NCBI GenBank assembly: GCA_950295325.1
Contig: OX485803.1
Location: 11,222,001-11,286,000, forward strand
DNA length: 64,000 nucleotides
Source of the DNA: Polytrichum commune
Lineage: Eukaryota; Streptophyta; Polytrichopsida; Polytrichales; Polytrichaceae
Direction: 5' to 3'
This document shows positions 60,742-64,000 of this stretch, in pieces. Within the stretch, counting starts at the first letter, position 1. The number at the start of each line of letters is the position of its first letter. The notes under the pieces were generated by a model. That model made no database searches. It saw only the letters and a list, made by a program, of their open reading frames with translations, and was not told the DNA's origin. Position numbers and translations under genes: made by a program.

Positions 60742-62169
60742 TTTTATGTTCTTCACTACATGTTAGTTGCATCACATTATAGTCAACAATTATAACTTTT
60801 TGCCTCCTTGGTCTTTAAGAAGTTTTATATGTTGTTTGAGGTAATACATTTTATTTTATTTTTTGTAAGGTTCACTCTAGACATTCATCTTGATTTCAAC
60901 TAATGTGATGTATGAATGCTTTGGATTACATTCTATAAGTTTTCAATCCAATCACTTTGTTGGATAATGATTGCCTATAATGCATATATTTGTATGCTTA
61001 CATGTACGATTGATTGATCGTTTGCCAAAACATAATTGGAACAACATGTCAAATGAACAAGTATCCTTGCTAGTAGGACCAATAGGGTACATGTACTTTA
61101 GTCTACCAACACAATTGCAAACTAAATTGAATAATTCATTGTTAAGATAGGGTTCCAACTATACACACAAGGTTTGTTAACCCTAAAATAATAAATCCTA
61201 GGAAAAACAATCTATATGGGGTTTTCCTTTCTAACTTCATTAAATTGCCATTTCCATTGCCATTATGGACTTGGACATGGTCTTAGTGTAAGATTTCATT
61301 GAATGCACATGATTCCCACAATTTTAGTAAAAAAAATTCTTTCACATATATGCTACAAGTAAATTGCAAATATAATCACAATCCTACAAATACCCTTGTT
61401 AGTTCCCATCATATTTTGAGTGCATACATATTATGCGGGCAATCCTCACTTGTGCCCATACCACCCAACATGATTTTTTTTTGAGGAAGTGTCAACTTGC
61501 GCCTATGGCATTGTTCAATTGTTATTCATGTCGCATTCTATCACTTACATTAAAACAAAAAGAAAACAAAAAAAATGAAAAACACAACAATATTATTTTG
61601 ATATAAGATAAAGAGAGCATTTGTTAGGTGCCATAGGCCTCTTACGAGTGCAAGCAAACAACCAAGCGATTTATGGTGTTAGAGGTACAAGGCAACAATA
61701 GTGGCTTTAACACAAAATGCTTCGGGAAATGACAATATTTTATGTTGATGTTCCTTAAATACTCAAGCCATGACCTAGTTGTGCACAAAAAGCCATGTAT
61801 AACCTTGGTCCTAGAGATTCCACAATGAGATAATAAATAATTATGTGGAATGCGGTGCATGGTATCAAAGTCACTTTACACACACGACTAGTGAGCATGA
61901 GAGAAAATGATTTACAATTTATTGAGGTCAAGGTTGGCACTCCGAAAACCATGACCAATAGAAATCCATATCACATTGCAAAAGCCTTGGTCATGCATCA
62001 TAGTGTATAGCAAACTCAAATCGGGACATGGTGTATTGAATGAAAATAGGAACAATAATAGAGTGTACTAAAATAGATGCTTTAGAAAAAATAGATTGGT
62101 TCAACTCCTATCTTTTTTTGTGGGAGATGCTGCACCCAAAAAATTAAGATTATAAGTAACATATGTCGT
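60742..62169. other. Intergenic, nothing recognised
   Basis: The 3' UTR of the gene above presumably lies at the start. No further gene is supported. Confidence 0.45.
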
Positions 62170-64000
62170 TTTATATCAATGTGTATTGCATTGTATCATG
62201 CTCTCAAAATATGTATCCACTCCACATTTCTTGAGATGTCAAGGGTTTGTATACACCTTGGTGCTCATAAACACCATATGTCAAATGGCACATACCGTGA
62301 GTCATTTGACATGGCTTACCAATGTATCGCCAATGAGGTCATAAAAACACCTACTACGAAGAACTTTCATAACAAACAATTCTTGCAAACTATTTTTTTA
62401 AATGTGCATCAATCGGCGAAGGACAATATCAGGCAATTTTGTCCTTGGAGGTCATCATGGATAAATTCGGTACTCTTGGGTCTCCAAATTGTCGTAACTT
62501 TGTATGGGGCTCCAAACATTTTATTCGAAGTGGAATGAACATGATAGATAGTATTATAGCACTTAAAGACCATTTAGGCTTCAAATACATTTATGGCAAC
62601 ATATTCTCGGGGCAGTCCAAAAAAATAAAAAAAATTCTTTAAAATATCATTTTATTTTTCAGATTGTGGTTTAATTCATGTGAAGCGCATGCAAGTTGGA
62701 GGAGATTTGGACAATTCATGGATAATGTTTAACCATGTGAAGCATATTAAGGATTAAACCACCCTAGCGTGCCATGTGTACGATAGCAAACATTGTAAGG
62801 TGTTGACCACTGTGTATTGTAACATATAATATGAAGATGGCACAACTCAAACTCTTTTTTTTATTTTTTTTTCCATGGTAGAGAATAAAGTGTCGAATGT
62901 AAATTTGAAGGATCTTATGATGGACAATGTTCGTACCAACTGAAGTGCGGTAAAAAAAAAATGGTGAAAGTGATCCATATCTGCCAATAGTGGGTTGCGA
63001 GCACAATTATCTTGTCCTTTGATTGCAAAGTTTGGATGATATTACACAAAAATATATCAAGGCATCTTTGCAGTTTCAACACAAGGACTATAAGGACGCA
63101 AAAAAAAATAAAAAAAAATCAATGAATCCAAAATCAAATATCATGTCATTCGTTCATAGTGGTTATAATCTAAAACTACCACACAAGAAGGCACTCTCGA
63201 GCTCTTAGCACTTTTCTTATAGGCAATGGGATGGTAATAAGATTTTGTAGGTGGTGATTTAATATTATTATTTAATTTTAAGTATTCATGATATATACAA
63301 TCTACTATAATTTGTATAATGTTTGTAGGATAAGACTATGGATGAAACATGTATAAATGCCAAATGTATAACCTTATAGTGACAATGTACAACAAATGAC
63401 TCTAAAAATCCATAAACAATATGACTTGTTTTTACAAAGCAACAATGGACGATTTGATCTATGCATTCATGCAGATTGCAAATTACAAATCATGATTGAG
63501 AGGTGGTTCTACTAGTAAAAACCATGATTTTGTGTCCTTGCATTTGAAGGTTTTTACTAGGTGTAGAGATGTGAAGCTACTAGCAGATGTCATGTAGTTC
63601 TACTACGGGCGGAAGATCTCAACACCAAGGATTGTGCTTTGAGGGGACCTAAGCTTTTTAATTATACCAAATAGAAGCTTAATATATCATCATGTGCAAA
63701 TTACAATTCACATTGATTTCATGAAATGAACTACTCAATTCTACACCCAAATACTAGAGTTGAAAGGGCATGCATAGAGGAGCTTTTAATTTTGTAGAGC
63801 ATGATGTGTCACATAAACCAATAATGTTAGAGACTGATTATCCTTCTTCCCATTGACACATCGCCAAAAGTCAACTAATGATACCAAAAGATGTTGGGCG
63901 ATGCAAGCCAATACCAAAACTTTGTACAGTGCCGAAGACTAGCGAATATGACACCCTTGCTCCTACGTACAAGGGATTGAAGAAGGAGTATCGCTCCACC
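62170..64000 (+). mobile_element. Degenerate coding element, copy C (runs off the window)
   Basis: Plus-strand counterpart of copy A. MSRVCIHLGAHKHHMSNGTY then SFDMAYQCIANEVIKTPT (62236-62360) matches MARACKHLGVHNHHVWNGTC and LDIAYQCVAIGVMKTPT of copy A. RSGMNMIDSIIALKDH (62530) matches QSGMDTMNNMMALTNH. ITQKYIKASLQFQHKDYKDA (63043) matches ITQKFINPSLQFQHK. The DNA at 63380-63510 and 63600-63720 continues the match (GGACGATTTGATC, GATTGTGCTTTGAGGG). Frames are broken and the copy is old. It continues to about 63760 and perhaps beyond the window. Confidence 0.6.

Overview
The window looks like a gene-poor, repeat-rich stretch of a land-plant nuclear genome. Pointers are the AT-rich intergenic DNA, many microsatellites, several families of plant-style miniature inverted-repeat elements (MITEs), tRNA-derived SINE-like sequences, intron-like splice signals, and a reading frame with a chloroplast-transit-peptide look. 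The species cannot be named from sequence alone. A non-flowering lineage such as a bryophyte or lycophyte is only a guess, prompted by the unusual retrotransposon.

The main object is a non-LTR retrotransposon of about 14.4 kb (8666-23051). It is bounded by a perfect 13-bp direct repeat (8653-8665 and 23052-23064) and ends in a short TATC-repeat tail. In order it carries: a long 5' leader with four ~115-bp tandem units; ORF1 (10693-12450; RRM-like fold and coiled coil; two in-frame stops); a strongly G-poor, internally repeated tract (12.46-15.5 kb); a perfect 2A ribosome-skipping motif (15574-15597); an APE-type endonuclease; a reverse transcriptase; an RNase H; a CCHC finger; and what looks like a second, PD-(D/E)XK restriction-like endonuclease at the C terminus. 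Two endonucleases in one element is the hallmark of the rare Dualen/RandI group. The copy is dead, with several frameshifts and stops.

Around it lie smaller elements. Three degenerate copies of an unrecognised coding element sit at 1.1-4.7, 36.4-37.5 and 62.2-64 kb. A three-copy MITE family starts at 25.5, 29.9 and 42.9 kb. A fold-back MITE occurs twice (26.4 and 54.5 kb). Two more MITEs (23.4 and 29.0 kb), two SINE-like sequences (7.4 and 44.5 kb), and a pogo/Tigger deletion derivative with TA-flanked terminal inverted repeats (55457-56554) complete the set. Satellite-like tandem repeats occur at 4.1, 41.6-42.3 and 53.8-54.4 kb.

Likely host genes cluster at 47-52 kb and at 60 kb. They are: a possible multi-exon gene or pseudogene on the minus strand (47.1-49.6 kb); a Cys/Arg-rich protein of unknown function (49663-50427, +) with a diverged paralogue at 60106-60741 (+); and a small predicted plastid membrane protein (51136-51648, -). 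The remaining intergenic stretches hold nothing I can support as coding.
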